Notes under the pieces: generated by a model | Seen by the model: the letters and a program-made list of their open reading frames with translations, nothing else | Database searches by the model: none | What the model was told of the DNA's origin: nothing | Made by a program: the position numbers and the translations under genes | DNA from: Marchantia polymorpha subsp. ruderalis | Lineage: Eukaryota > Streptophyta > Marchantiopsida > Marchantiales > Marchantiaceae | NCBI GenBank assembly: GCA_037833965.1 | Contig: AP031354.1 | Coordinates: 25,150,001-25,214,000 of the forward strand | Reading direction: 5' to 3' | DNA: 64,000 nucleotides | Part shown: piece by piece, positions 7,591 through 16,089 of the stretch | Numbering within the stretch: position 1 is the stretch's first letter | How the letters are laid out: the number at the start of each line of letters is the position of its first letter

Positions 7591-7869
7591 TTAAAATTTT
7601 ATAAGAGGGGTCGATTCTATGAATGCGACCGTGGCCCCTCGGACCCTCGTACATACGAGGTACGATGTCAGCAGTACGAGGTACGGAGGATATGCGACCG
7701 TGGCCCCTCGGACCCTCGTACATACGAGGTAAAATTCAAATTCAATATTCAAAATCTCCAGAAACGCCTTGTACACGTGCTCCTCCGCTGAAAATCGTGT
7801 CTTGACTTTGTTGATAAAGTTGATGGTCTGATCAGAGGCCGAAGACCCTTCCTCCCTTGAACGCTTCAT
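7591..7869 (-). pseudogene. SIN3-like PAH-domain fragment (copy B)
   Basis: Same fragment as 1128-1264 but on the minus strand, start ATG at 7869-7867. It reads [11 protein letters not shown] where copy A has VKRRF; the Thr matches the usual SIN3 PAH form. Homology breaks within FLEILN at about 7742, where the frame enters the 69-bp repeat and runs on to a stop at 7591. It lies at the inner end of the right inverted arm, facing copy A. Confidence 0.7.
7625..7730 (+). repeat. 69-bp tandem repeat, one and a half copies
   Basis: Units begin at 7625 and 7694. The second ends in catacgaggtaaaattc where it meets the SIN3-like fragment. Other copies: 18452, 29280, 40171, 50999 and 61890. Confidence 0.9.
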
Positions 7870-8343
7870 CCTCCTTCGCCCTTCAGAAACACAGCTCACT
7901 TCTATGAACACAGCTGGAACTCAGCACGAAATTGAAACAAGATTTTTGAAGCGAGTCGATTGAGGAGGGAGAGCGTCTTACCTTCCCTTGCGCCCGCACA
8001 GGATCGAGACGAGCGTCAGGAGGACAGGTGGCGCGTCCCTTCGCGCTATGGACCAGATGACACTACCCAAGACTTTCAAAGGCAGCAGGAACTTGGACAG
8101 CACAAAATTGAATGCAGGAACTTGGATTTTAGCAAATTGGAAGGTGAACGCGTCTTACCTTCCCCTCGCGCCCGCCGTGCCAAGAAAAACCGCTATGCTG
8201 TTGCGCTTCTGGCTGGTTGACGAGCGGAAACACGAAAGGCTGGAACGAGACGAGAGGAGGAGCGAGTGCGAGACGAGCGAGAGCGCGCAGTGCCGAGCGG
8301 GTTTAGGGTTTAGGTATAGGGTCACTCAGAAAAGACATGAATT
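7742..8343 (-). repeat. Right inverted arm of the composite element
   Basis: Reverse complement of 657-1255, including the SIN3-like fragment, the segment with aagactttcaaaggcagcag, the cgagcgagagcgcgcagtgccgagcgg motif and the telomere-like tip. Frames of 86 and 121 codons on the plus strand here mirror the 122- and 105-codon minus frames of the left arm and are not recognised as genes. Confidence 0.8.
8300..8321 (-). repeat. Telomere-like TTTAGGG stretch at right tip
   Basis: ggtttagggtttaggtataggg is two and a half TTTAGGG units directly inside the tip gtcactcag. It is the mirror of the left tip at 690-702. Other copies: 19127, 29955, 40846, 51674 and 62565. Confidence 0.8.
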
Positions 8344-9704
8344 CCACCCCTAAAACCCCCAGGGAGAGCGGGAGGCAGGGAGGGAAGACCTGAGCCAGGC
8401 GTGCAAGCCTCCGCTCGCCCAGACCCAGGGGTCAGAGGACTAATTTCAATAAACTCCAATCCATTGCCATCAGGATCGCAACAGAATATTGAGGGCACCA
8501 TGCTGTGCTGGTACGGTATCCCTTCAAAAGAGAAATGAGGGTGTACGTTATAACAAAGCTTGTAGTCTGAACCACATCAAATCGTGTATATATACAACTG
8601 CAAACACATTAGAAAATTCAAGGTCAGCCTAAAATCCCAGTTTGCAACTACTCTATGCTCACCTGCTTTCTCAAGTGTTTGTCGAAGACCTTCAACATTC
8701 TTGCAGTTTAAGCATGCATGTCTGTCGAAACCACCATGCCCAGGCCGACCGTGAACTGGATCAGGGTTGGGAACCTCCATGATATGAATACCCTCAGCTC
8801 CCAAAAGTAACCAAGCTCCTCTATACGGAAGCTCTGGTCTATCTGGACTAGTCATCAAACCTATTGGAATGAATAAAAGATGGTTAGCTATTTGATGAAA
8901 GCGGTTCGTTACTCACAGATTGCTGGAATGCATCCTTCGCTGTATTTCATTTCCTCCTATGTCTAAGACTGACATAACTGTCAAATTAAATGGTACACAT
9001 ACCCAAAAGTCCACAGTAAAAATCCAACGATTTCTCCAGGTTCTCGCAACGAAAGGCGACATGATTCAGCCCTTTGAACTGGACTGCAATACCCAAACGC
9101 ACGTAGAATTACTTCTCAGCCATCCATGCACTAGTTGATTGAATAAGAAGAATGACATTGTTTCATGAATAGTATTCATATTGATGAATCAAATATATCT
9201 GCAAGTTTTTCCATCGATCGAGTTTGGCACCAATCTCTTTCCCTTGATAATATGGAACAAATGAATGAAAACAGACATGATTGTATGTGACTACAATAAA
9301 ATTTACTTACAATTGGTCGACTGTGACAATCTACGAATGAAATTTTGCTGAAAATTTATCTAGAAATGCTGAAAATGATGACAAACTTCACAGGTGTGGA
9401 ATAGAAACGTACATGAAGGAGAAACCGTGAGAGATTTCGAGTGAACATCTGCAGGCTCTTTTGAAGATTTTGTATCTTTGAAGGTTGGAGGTGCTTCCTC
9501 TTCAGTATTTTCCATCGGCAAATTCATGAAGTCTACACTGTTGTCGCGTTGAAATTTCTCCTCGGGTAGAGACACACCATGAACTGCCCCACGGGATCCC
9601 AGGTCATGCTCAGTGGACACAGATCCTTCTTCCGCTCTTCCTTCGTCCTTCAACATGTCCAATTCTTCAAGTTGATGGTTCTCCGCTGCTATGGCAGTTT
9701 TCAT
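8322..9704 (-). CDS. Glyoxalase-like VOC-domain protein, four exons (unit 1)
   Basis: Exons 9704-9413, 9083-9003, 8860-8663 and 8521-8322 join in frame through GT-AG introns of 329, 141 and 141 bases and give 256 residues. An in-frame TAA lies three codons before the ATG. Residues 1-97 are acidic, without clear homology. Residues about 98-218 form a VOC fold like plant lactoylglutathione lyase-like proteins: GLNHVAF, ENLEKSLDFY, LPYRGAWL, HIMEVPNPDP, DRHAC, IFCCDPDGNGLEF. The four metal-ligand positions of glyoxalase I appear kept (His105, Glu153, His172, Glu213). Residues 219-256 translate the adjoining GC-rich arm, so the natural C-terminus seems replaced. The substrate is unknown, and activity in methylglyoxal removal is not shown. 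It may be an expressed gene or an intact captured copy. Confidence 0.75.
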
Positions 9705-9862
9705 GAGTTTTTATGTGACAGTGGAATGAGGTATGAGGTAGCTGATCCCTGCCCCTGCCCCTGGGTCTGGGCGAACGCAGGCTTCCAGGCCTTCCTCACT
9801 TCCTCCCTTCTTCCCTGCCTCCCGCTTGCACGCCTGCTCAGGTCTTCCCTCCCTCCCTCCCT
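8358..9862. mobile_element. Gene-carrying segment between inverted GC-rich arms
   Basis: The minus strand at 8443-8358 (cccctgggtctgggcgagcg, ggcttgcacgcctggctcagg, tcttccctccctgcctcccgc) matches the plus strand at 9739-9862 (cccctgggtctgggcgaacg, gcttgcacgcctgctcagg, tcttccctccctcc), apart from about 50 bases missing in the left arm. The glyoxalase-like gene fills the space between. This resembles Pack-type non-autonomous elements. No target-site duplication could be identified. Other copies: 19185-20689, 30013-31517, 40904-42408, 51732-53236 and 62623 to the window end. Confidence 0.45.
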
Positions 9863-10400
9863 CCCGAGCCCCCTCCTGGCATTTCGCCCCTCTTCCTTAC
9901 GACCGAAATCGAAACACGCCCACTCCGCCTCTCGCTTTTCTCTCCTGCGCCCCTCCTCCCTGCTCCCGGATCGGACCCTCCTCACAAACGACAGCAAAGA
10001 GACAGTGGCAGACGGCGCTTGTAACTCAGGTGACTACTGGAACAGAATGGACGACTGGACCCTGATGCGGCTGAACTGCACCTCACCCCATATATATAGG
10101 TCGTCTATGCTACGTCCTCCGAATGAGGTAGCTGATCCCTGCCCTGCCCCTGGGTCTGGTCGAGCGCAGGCTTCCAGGCCTTTACTCACTTCCTCCCTTC
10201 TTCCCTGCCTCCCGCTTGCACGTCTTCCTTCCCTGACTCCCGCTCCCCCCCCCCCTCCTCACTAAAGGCTCAACACTTTTTGGGGGAACGCGAGGGAGCT
10301 GATCCCTGCCCCTGCCCCCCGCTGCCTCCCGCGCATCGCTCACTTCCTGCCTCCCGCTTGCATGCCTGGCGCAGGTGTTCCCTCCCTGCCTCCCGCTCAA
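9739..10400 (+). repeat. Pyrimidine-rich GC repeats, three direct copies
   Basis: Related copies start with gctgatccctgcc at about 9739, 10128 and 10290, each with cacttcctcc...ctgcctcccgcttgca. A C-run (11, or 10 in units 3 and 5) lies near 10245. Between the first two, 9990-10110 is less repetitive. Long frames crossing it (228 or 240 codons plus, 98 minus) are low-complexity and overlap the glyoxalase-like exon antisense. Other copies: 20566, 31394, 42285 and 53113. Confidence 0.8.
10091..10098 (-). promoter_or_regulatory. TATA-like motif upstream of the glyoxalase-like gene
   Basis: The minus strand reads cctatatatatggggtgagg. It is about 390 bases before the predicted ATG at 9704 and is the only TATA-like word in the GC-rich upstream region. 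A start here would give a long 5' leader through the GC repeats. Other copies: 20918, 31746, 42637 and 53465. Confidence 0.3.
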
Positions 10401-10690
10401 TGATGTGAAAACAAACAGAACACAATTCATTTCATTTTAGCTCATTGACGATGTCTTCATTCAGTGGCCAGTCACGGTCCCACGATTCTTGACTGAATAG
10501 TGACTGACCCCACGGTTTATTTCCCATGAAAATTTGATAACTCGATTCTTGACTGACCGTCAGTCGTTAGTCGAGTTCATATCCTTCCTCAGTGACCCTA
10601 AACCCTAAACCCTAAACCCGCTCGCCACCGCGCGCTCTCCCTGTGTTGATCAGCTCTCTGGAGAAAAAGATGATATGGACGAGGGAGGGG
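10401..10690 (+). repeat. Permuted remnant of the SUVH-element flanks
   Basis: 10401-10515 matches 3945-4060 (3' flank of the SUVH fragment) and 10527-10690 matches about 3341-3510 (5' flank, telomere-like tip and the first bases of the SUVH fragment, to gatatggacgagggag). The order is reversed relative to the inner element, as at a head-to-tail junction. Confidence 0.7.
10596..10619 (+). repeat. Three perfect CCCTAAA-type units
   Basis: The best-kept telomere-like stretch of the unit, followed by cgctcgccaccgcgcgctc. Other copies: 21423, 32250, 43142 and 53969. Three units at an internal site are far too few for a telomere. Confidence 0.9.
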
Positions 10691-10827
10691 TCGAGTTTTT
10701 ATTTATTACTTTATGTTTTTATATGTTTAATTTATATATATTATTATTTATTTCTTTATGGATTTATTGCTGATATGTGTATATACTGATTTCTTTATGG
10801 ATTTCTTTTAATAATATATATAAAAAA
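10691..10827. other. AT-rich unit end, no gene seen
   Basis: gtcgagtttttatttattacttt here is the exact complement of 572-594 of the following unit, giving an inverted repeat across the junction. In units 3 and 5 this region is 64 bases longer (32377-32440 and 54096-54159). The extra bases lie between two copies of attactttatgtttttatat, as expected for a deletion or duplication by short direct repeats. Confidence 0.75.
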
Positions 10828-11424
10828 ATTAACTAAAAAATACATTTATATATATAAATCTATCTTTTACAATATATTTTATATATATATTATGTCTGGG
10901 ACGGGTGACCTCCACTCCGTGGAACTTCCGCAAATCAAACATTAAAATGTTCCTAAAGTCGGGTCAGCAGGTAAAAGGTACGATGTCAACAGTATGAGGT
11001 ACGGAGGGTATGCGACCTTGGCCCCTCGTACTATCCGAGGTAATAATCTGGCGCTGCCCCTGGCGCATTGGGCGCATTTCTTGGAGTTCGGCAGTCTCCT
11101 TGTTCGAATGCGAGGGAGGAAAGGGGGAAAGAGATGTATCCGAAACATAGAAAACCATGAAGTAATAAATAAGTAAACATATAAAAACATAAAGTAATAA
11201 ATAAAAAAACAAAAGGCAATAAATAAAAACCAGAAAAAAACATAAAGTTATAAATAAAAAACATATTAAAACATAAATTTAAAAATATAAAAATATATAA
11301 AAACATAAAGTAAGGAAAAAACATGTCGGAGGATAAAATAATAAATAATTAAACATAGAAAACCATAAAGTAATCAATAAGTAAACATATAAATTCAAAA
11401 AGTAATAAATAAAAACTCGACTGA

Positions 11425-11481
11425 CGACTGACGGTCTGACTGCGGACTGACGGGGTCAGTCCGCAGTCAGACCGTCAGTCG
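11425..11481. repeat. Perfect 27-bp hairpin (unit 2)
   Basis: Identical to 598-654, loop ggg. Confidence 0.9.
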
Positions 11482-11954
11482 TGTTCATGTCTTTCCTCAG
11501 TGACCCTCTATCTTAACCCTTAACCCGCTCGGCACTGCGCGCTCTCGCTCGTCTCGCACTCGCTCCTCCTCTCGACTCGTTCCAGCCTTTCGTGTTTCCG
11601 CTCGTCGACCAGCCAGAAGCGCAACAGCATAGCGGTTTTTCCGGGCACGGCGGGCGCAAGGGAAAGGTAAGACGCGCTCATCTTCCAATTTGCTAAAATC
11701 CAAGTTCCTGCATTCAATTTTGTGCTGTCCAAGTTCCTGCTGCCTTTGAAAGTCTTGGGTAGTGTCATCTGCTCCATAGCGCGAAGGGACGCCCCACCTG
11801 TCCTCCTGACGCTCGTCTCGATCCTGTGCGGGCGCAAGGGGAGGTAAGACGCTCTCCCTCCTCAATCGACTCGCTTCAGAAATCTTGTTTCAATTTCGTA
11901 CTGGTTCCAGCTGTGTTCATAGAAGTGAGCTGTGTTTCTGAAGGGCGAAGGAGG

Positions 11955-12215
11955 ATGAAGCGGTCGAGGGAGGAAGGGTCTTCGGCCTCTGATCAGACCA
12001 TCAACTTTATCAACAAAGTCAAGAGACGATTTTCAGCGGAGGAGCACGTGTACAAGGCGTTTCTGGAGATTTTGAATATGTACCGAAAAGGCTTTTCAAT
12101 TACTTCTTTCGCAGACAGTGCAAACCCATTCTCCAATCTACCCGCCCACCTCCTCCAGAAGCGCACCAGCCAGTCTTCTTCTTCTTCTTCTTCTTCTTCT
12201 TCCTTGAAGCCCTAG
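11955..12215 (+). pseudogene. SIN3-like fragment A (unit 2)
   Basis: Same reading frame and fused serine tail as at 1128-1388; no change noticed. Confidence 0.7.
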
Positions 12216-13578
12216 TGCTCTTACCCTCTAAACCTCCATCCCTGCTGTTGTCCTTCTCTTCAAGTGTTTTCTGCGTTTCTTCGAACAAATTCCTGTCATC
12301 AATCAAAGCCATCTCATAGGGATGGTCTACCGCTTCGATACCAGGTATGCCAGTCTTCTTCTTCTTCTTCTTCTTCTTCATTCTTCCTTGAAGCCCTAGT
12401 GCTCTCACCGTCTAAACCTCCATCCCTACTGTTGTCCTCAATGACTTGTGAGCCTGCACCTGCTTGTCAACCTACTCCATACTTCTCAGGGGCCAATTTT
12501 TTGTCACCAGGAAGAAGAAGAAGAAGAAGACTGGCATATTCGGTATCGAAGCGGTAGACCATCCCAATGAGATGGCTTTGATTGATGACAGGAATTTGGG
12601 AATAGGGTAGCAGGAGCACAGCAGCGGCAGCAGCAGTAGGCATACCAGCCCTGATGTGATCGAATCATGGCGCATTTTGTTATCTTTTCCTATGACAATC
12701 ACTCGCATGAGAGATGAAGGAATAAGAAATGAAATAAAAAAATAAAACCAATGAATCAAATGGATAAAAAACAAACTTGAATAAAAAGACAAAACTAAAG
12801 ACTCTGAAGAATGATCTGAACAGTTGATCTTTGAGCCAATGTTGAGATTATTTTTTTTAATCATAAATGATCATGGATAGATAAATATGACTCTGAAGTA
12901 TGATCTGAACCGTTGATCTTTGTATCAATGTTGGGATTTCTCTTCGATTCTAAATAATCATGGATAGAAACAGAAACATTTAGAATTAAGCAATCAGGTT
13001 AGAAATTATAATTTATAATGCACTTTTTTTTCTATTTTAAAAATGATACTCATGCAATAAATTTGCATCTTTTTGAATAGACTTGGCTATAGAATCCTGC
13101 AAGAATTGAGCCCAAGATAATCTGGAGTTATGAAAATTTGATAACTCTATTCTTGACTGACCGTCAGTCGTTAGTCGAGTTCATATCCTTCCTCAGTGAC
13201 TCTAATCGATAGAAGAGTGGCCTTAGGTATTTATTTTTAATATGTTAACTTAATTATTTCTTCATGGATTCAGTTTCTATGTCTTTCTTTCTTTATATCT
13301 TCTGTAATCATTTCTTCACGATTTCGATTAATTTTTTATGTCACTGTTTCCCTACATTTTCGTAATTATATTTATTTTAATGCAATCATTTCTGTACATT
13401 TGACTGATTGAATATTTTCTGAAATTTTCTCTTTAGATTTTACTTTTTTATTTTTCATGGAATTGTTTTTTAATGTGCTTGTTTCTTTCGGAATATGTGA
13501 TTATATATTTATTATTTTTTTAATTATCTCATGATAATTAAGGAAATAAGATAACAAAACCCCCTGGAACCCTTTCAT

Positions 13579-13703
13579 CGACGTGATGTCCATCACGTCC
13601 GGACTGGTGTAACCCAGATCCGATAAGACCGCTGCGGTTAAGCGCCCTTGGTTGGGAAGAGGTCTGGGATGGGTGACCTCCACTCCGTGGAACTTCCGCA
13701 GAT
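13579..13703 (+). ncRNA. 5S-derived unit, plus strand (unit 2)
   Basis: A-box-like and C-box-like words as at 2752-2876. The following T-tract has an AAA interruption shared with unit 6. Confidence 0.55.
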
Positions 13704-13794
13704 CATAAAGATGAAAAAGTTCCTAAACTCCTATATATTTTTTTGTTTTTTTTAAATTTTTTTTAATTTTATAAGAGGGGTCGATTCTATGAAT

Positions 13795-14100
13795 GCGACC
13801 GTGGCCACTCGGACCCTCGTACATACGAGGTACGATGTCAACAGTACGAGGTACGGAGGATATGCGACCGTGGCCCCTCGGACCCTCGTACATACGAGGT
13901 ACGATGTCAGCAGTACGAGGTACGGAGGATATGCGACCGTGGCCCCTCGGACCCTCGTACATACGAGGTACGATGTCAGCAGTACGAGGTACGGAGGATA
14001 TGCGACCGTGGCCCCTCGGACCCTCGTCCATACGAGGAACGATGTCAGCAGTACGCGGTACGGAGGATATGCGACCTTGGCCCCTCGTACTATACGAGGT
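13795..14100 (+). repeat. 69-bp tandem repeat (unit 2)
   Basis: Four and a half units. The second unit ends cgaggtacgg instead of the cgcggtacgg of units 1, 3, 4 and 5. Confidence 0.95.
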
Positions 14101-14316
14101 AAAAATCGTTTTGAATAGACTTGGCTATAGAATCCTGCAAGAATTGAGCCCAAGAAAATCTGGAGTTATGAAAATTTGATAACACGATTCTCGACTGACC
14201 GTCAGTCGTTAGTCGAGTTCATATCCTTCCTCAGTGACCCTGAACCCTAAACCCTAAACCCGCTCGCCACCGCGCGCTCTCTCTGTGTTGATAATCTCTC
14301 TGGAGAAAAAGATGAT

Positions 14317-14771
14317 ATGGACGAGGGAGACAACATTTTTTATTGCGGTGAGGGAGGGGTCGTTAGGCGCGATGACGGTGTTGTCCTCCCACGAGCTTTT
14401 GATCCTCTGTTACTTCGGTGCTGCGAACACCGAAGTTACAGAAGATGAAAAGCTAGCGGGAGGAAATCTTGCTTTGAAGAATTCTGCTGAGCTCGGACGA
14501 TCAGTCCGAGTCGTTCGGAAGCACAAGGATTCCTTCCTTCGATCCAAATTCTTCTACAGCTATGACGGTATGTATAAAGTGAGAAGATTTTACAGCGAGC
14601 GAAAGAAGGGAGTTTGTTAGTCGCAGAGTTTGTCACATTTTTTAGATTCGATCTTTCGAGTAGGAGAAAGCATGGAAAAAATATGTGTGAAACTGGAAAA
14701 AAGCCAGAACTCCCAACTGATGAAACTATATGTAATCTCGTCAGATCTAATGTTGTCAAGGACGAAAACAT
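14317..14771 (+). pseudogene. SUVH SRA-domain fragment (unit 2)
   Basis: Same frame changes and stop (14618-14620) as in unit 1. Confidence 0.7.
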
Positions 14772-15062
14772 TGATGTGAAAACAAACAGAACACAATTCA
14801 TTTTATTTAGGTTCATTGACGATGTCTTCATTCAGTGGCCAGTCACGGTCCCTCGATTCTTGACTGACTGGCGACTGACCCCACGGTTTATTCCGTCAGT
14901 TGTCAAGATTCTTCACTGAGTGCCGACTGAACCCACGGTTTATTCCGTCCGTCGTCAATCACAGTCCCTCGATTCTTGACTGACTGTGAGTCGTCAGTCC
15001 AGTTCATATCCTTCGTCAGGATATGGACTCCACTTGACGACTGACTGCAGACCGTTCCCCGG

Positions 15063-15909
15063 ACGTTTCAAGATTCCTGCCGGGCGCGAGGGGGCATCCC
15101 TCGGACGCCTCTAGATTCCTGTCGGGCGCGAGGAGACGCTCGTTTCACGGTGTCTGGAACCCGGCCGGGCGCAAGGGGGACATCTCGGACGCGTCTAGAT
15201 TCCTGCGTGGCGCGAGGGGGCATCACTCGGACGCATCTATATTCCTGTCGAGCGCGAGGGGACGCGCGTTTCACGGTGTCTGGGACCCGGCCGGGCGCAA
15301 GGGGGATTTCTCGGACTAGTCTAGATTCCTGTGGGGCGCGAGGGGGCATCCCTCGGACGCGTCTATATTCCAGTCGGGCGCGAGGGGATCTCTCGGACGG
15401 CCTCTACATTCCTGTCGGGCGCGAGGGGGCATCCCTCGGACGCGTCTATATTCCTGTCGGGCGCGAGGGGATCTCTCGGACGTCCTCTACATTCCTGTCG
15501 GGCGCGAAGGGGCATCCCTCGGACGCGTCTATATTCCTGTCGGGCGCGAGGAGATCTCTCGGACGGCCTCAACATTCCTGTCGGGCGCGAGGGGGCATCC
15601 CTCGGACGGCCTCTACATTCCTGTCGGGCGCGAAGGGGCATCCCTCGGACGCGTCTATATTCCTGTCGGGCGCGAGGGGATCTCTCGGACGGCCTCTACA
15701 TTCCTGTCGGGCGCGAGGGGGCATCTCTCGGACGCGTCTATATTCCTGTCGGGCGCGAGGGGATCTCTCGGACGGCCTCTACATTCCTGTCGGGCGCGTA
15801 GGGGCATCCCTCGGACGCGTCTATATTCCTGTCGGGCGCGAGGGGATCTCTCGGACGGCCTCTACATTCCTGTCGGGCGCGAAGGGGCATCCCTCGGACG
15901 CGTCTAGAT
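15063..15909 (+). repeat. 41/42-bp minisatellite (unit 2)
   Basis: Same unit number and order of variants as in unit 1, so the minisatellite has not changed length between macrosatellite copies. Confidence 0.95.
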
Positions 15910-15965
15910 TCTCCAAAAAATACGGAAAAATGACTCTGACTCGGACTACCTTAGGAGCTTTATGA

Positions 15966-16089
15966 TTTGCGGAAGTTCCACAGAGTGTGGTCACCCATCC
16001 CAGACCTATACCGTTCCAAGGGCGCTTAACCGCGGGGTTCTGATGGGATCTGGCATACCAGCCGTGATGCGATCGGAATCACGTCCATG
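15966..16089 (-). ncRNA. 5S-derived unit, minus strand (unit 2)
   Basis: Same as 5139-5262, with the T-runs after its end at about 15915-15932. Confidence 0.55.

Larger units (their letters stand above)
6499..7734. repeat. Direct repeat R, copy 2 (short form)
   Basis: Second copy of 1778-3277 in the same orientation, about 4.7 kb away. It lacks about 85 bases in the AT-rich spacer and has only one and a half 69-bp repeats before joining the right inverted arm. Sequence between its features is AT-rich with no gene seen; a 185-codon minus frame at 6096-6653 is low complexity. Confidence 0.8.
657..8343. mobile_element. Composite element with about 600-bp inverted arms
   Basis: Bases 657-1255 are repeated inverted at 7742-8343. 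Both outer tips read cat-gtctt...ctcagtgaccc followed by telomere-like repeats and a cgctcggcactgcgcgctctc motif, and each arm's inner end holds a SIN3-like coding fragment. Long terminal inverted repeats with captured host gene pieces are typical of Mutator-like (Pack-MULE) or similar DNA transposons. I found no transposase. I could not define target-site duplications because the array context hides them. The interior has been invaded or duplicated (direct repeats at 1778-3277 and 6499-7734, inner element 3404-6500). The class is inferred; the inverted arms are seen directly. Confidence 0.5.
1..10827. repeat. Macrosatellite unit 1 (about 10.83 kb)
   Basis: The sequence beginning at position 1 recurs at 10828, 21655, 32546, 43374 and 54265 in the same orientation and nearly base for base. 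Borders here follow window phase because both array ends lie outside the window. Unit 1 is 10827 bases. It is the short class: it lacks a 64-base stretch near its end, has an 11-C run near 10245, and reads gtaaatcagg at about 5758 where units 3 to 6 have gtaatctcagg. Confidence 0.97.

Noticed and set aside
1778-7734. LTR retrotransposon with R as LTRs
   Set aside because: No TG...CA ends, primer binding site, polypurine tract or gag/pol content found.
657-8343. Autonomous transposon with its own transposase
   Set aside because: No DDE transposase, reverse transcriptase, integrase or helicase motif seen in any frame.
9701-9997. 98-codon minus frame upstream of the glyoxalase-like gene as a transit peptide
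   Set aside because: It opens with TTG rather than ATG, is made of GC-repeat translation, and an in-frame stop separates upstream sequence from the gene's own ATG.
9579-10265. 228/240-codon plus frame
   Set aside because: It overlaps the glyoxalase-like exon 1 antisense and then reads low-complexity GC repeats; its length depends on a C-run that varies between units.
10596-10619. Chromosome end or interstitial telomere array
   Set aside because: Only three units, repeated at fixed sites inside element tips with sequence continuing on both sides.
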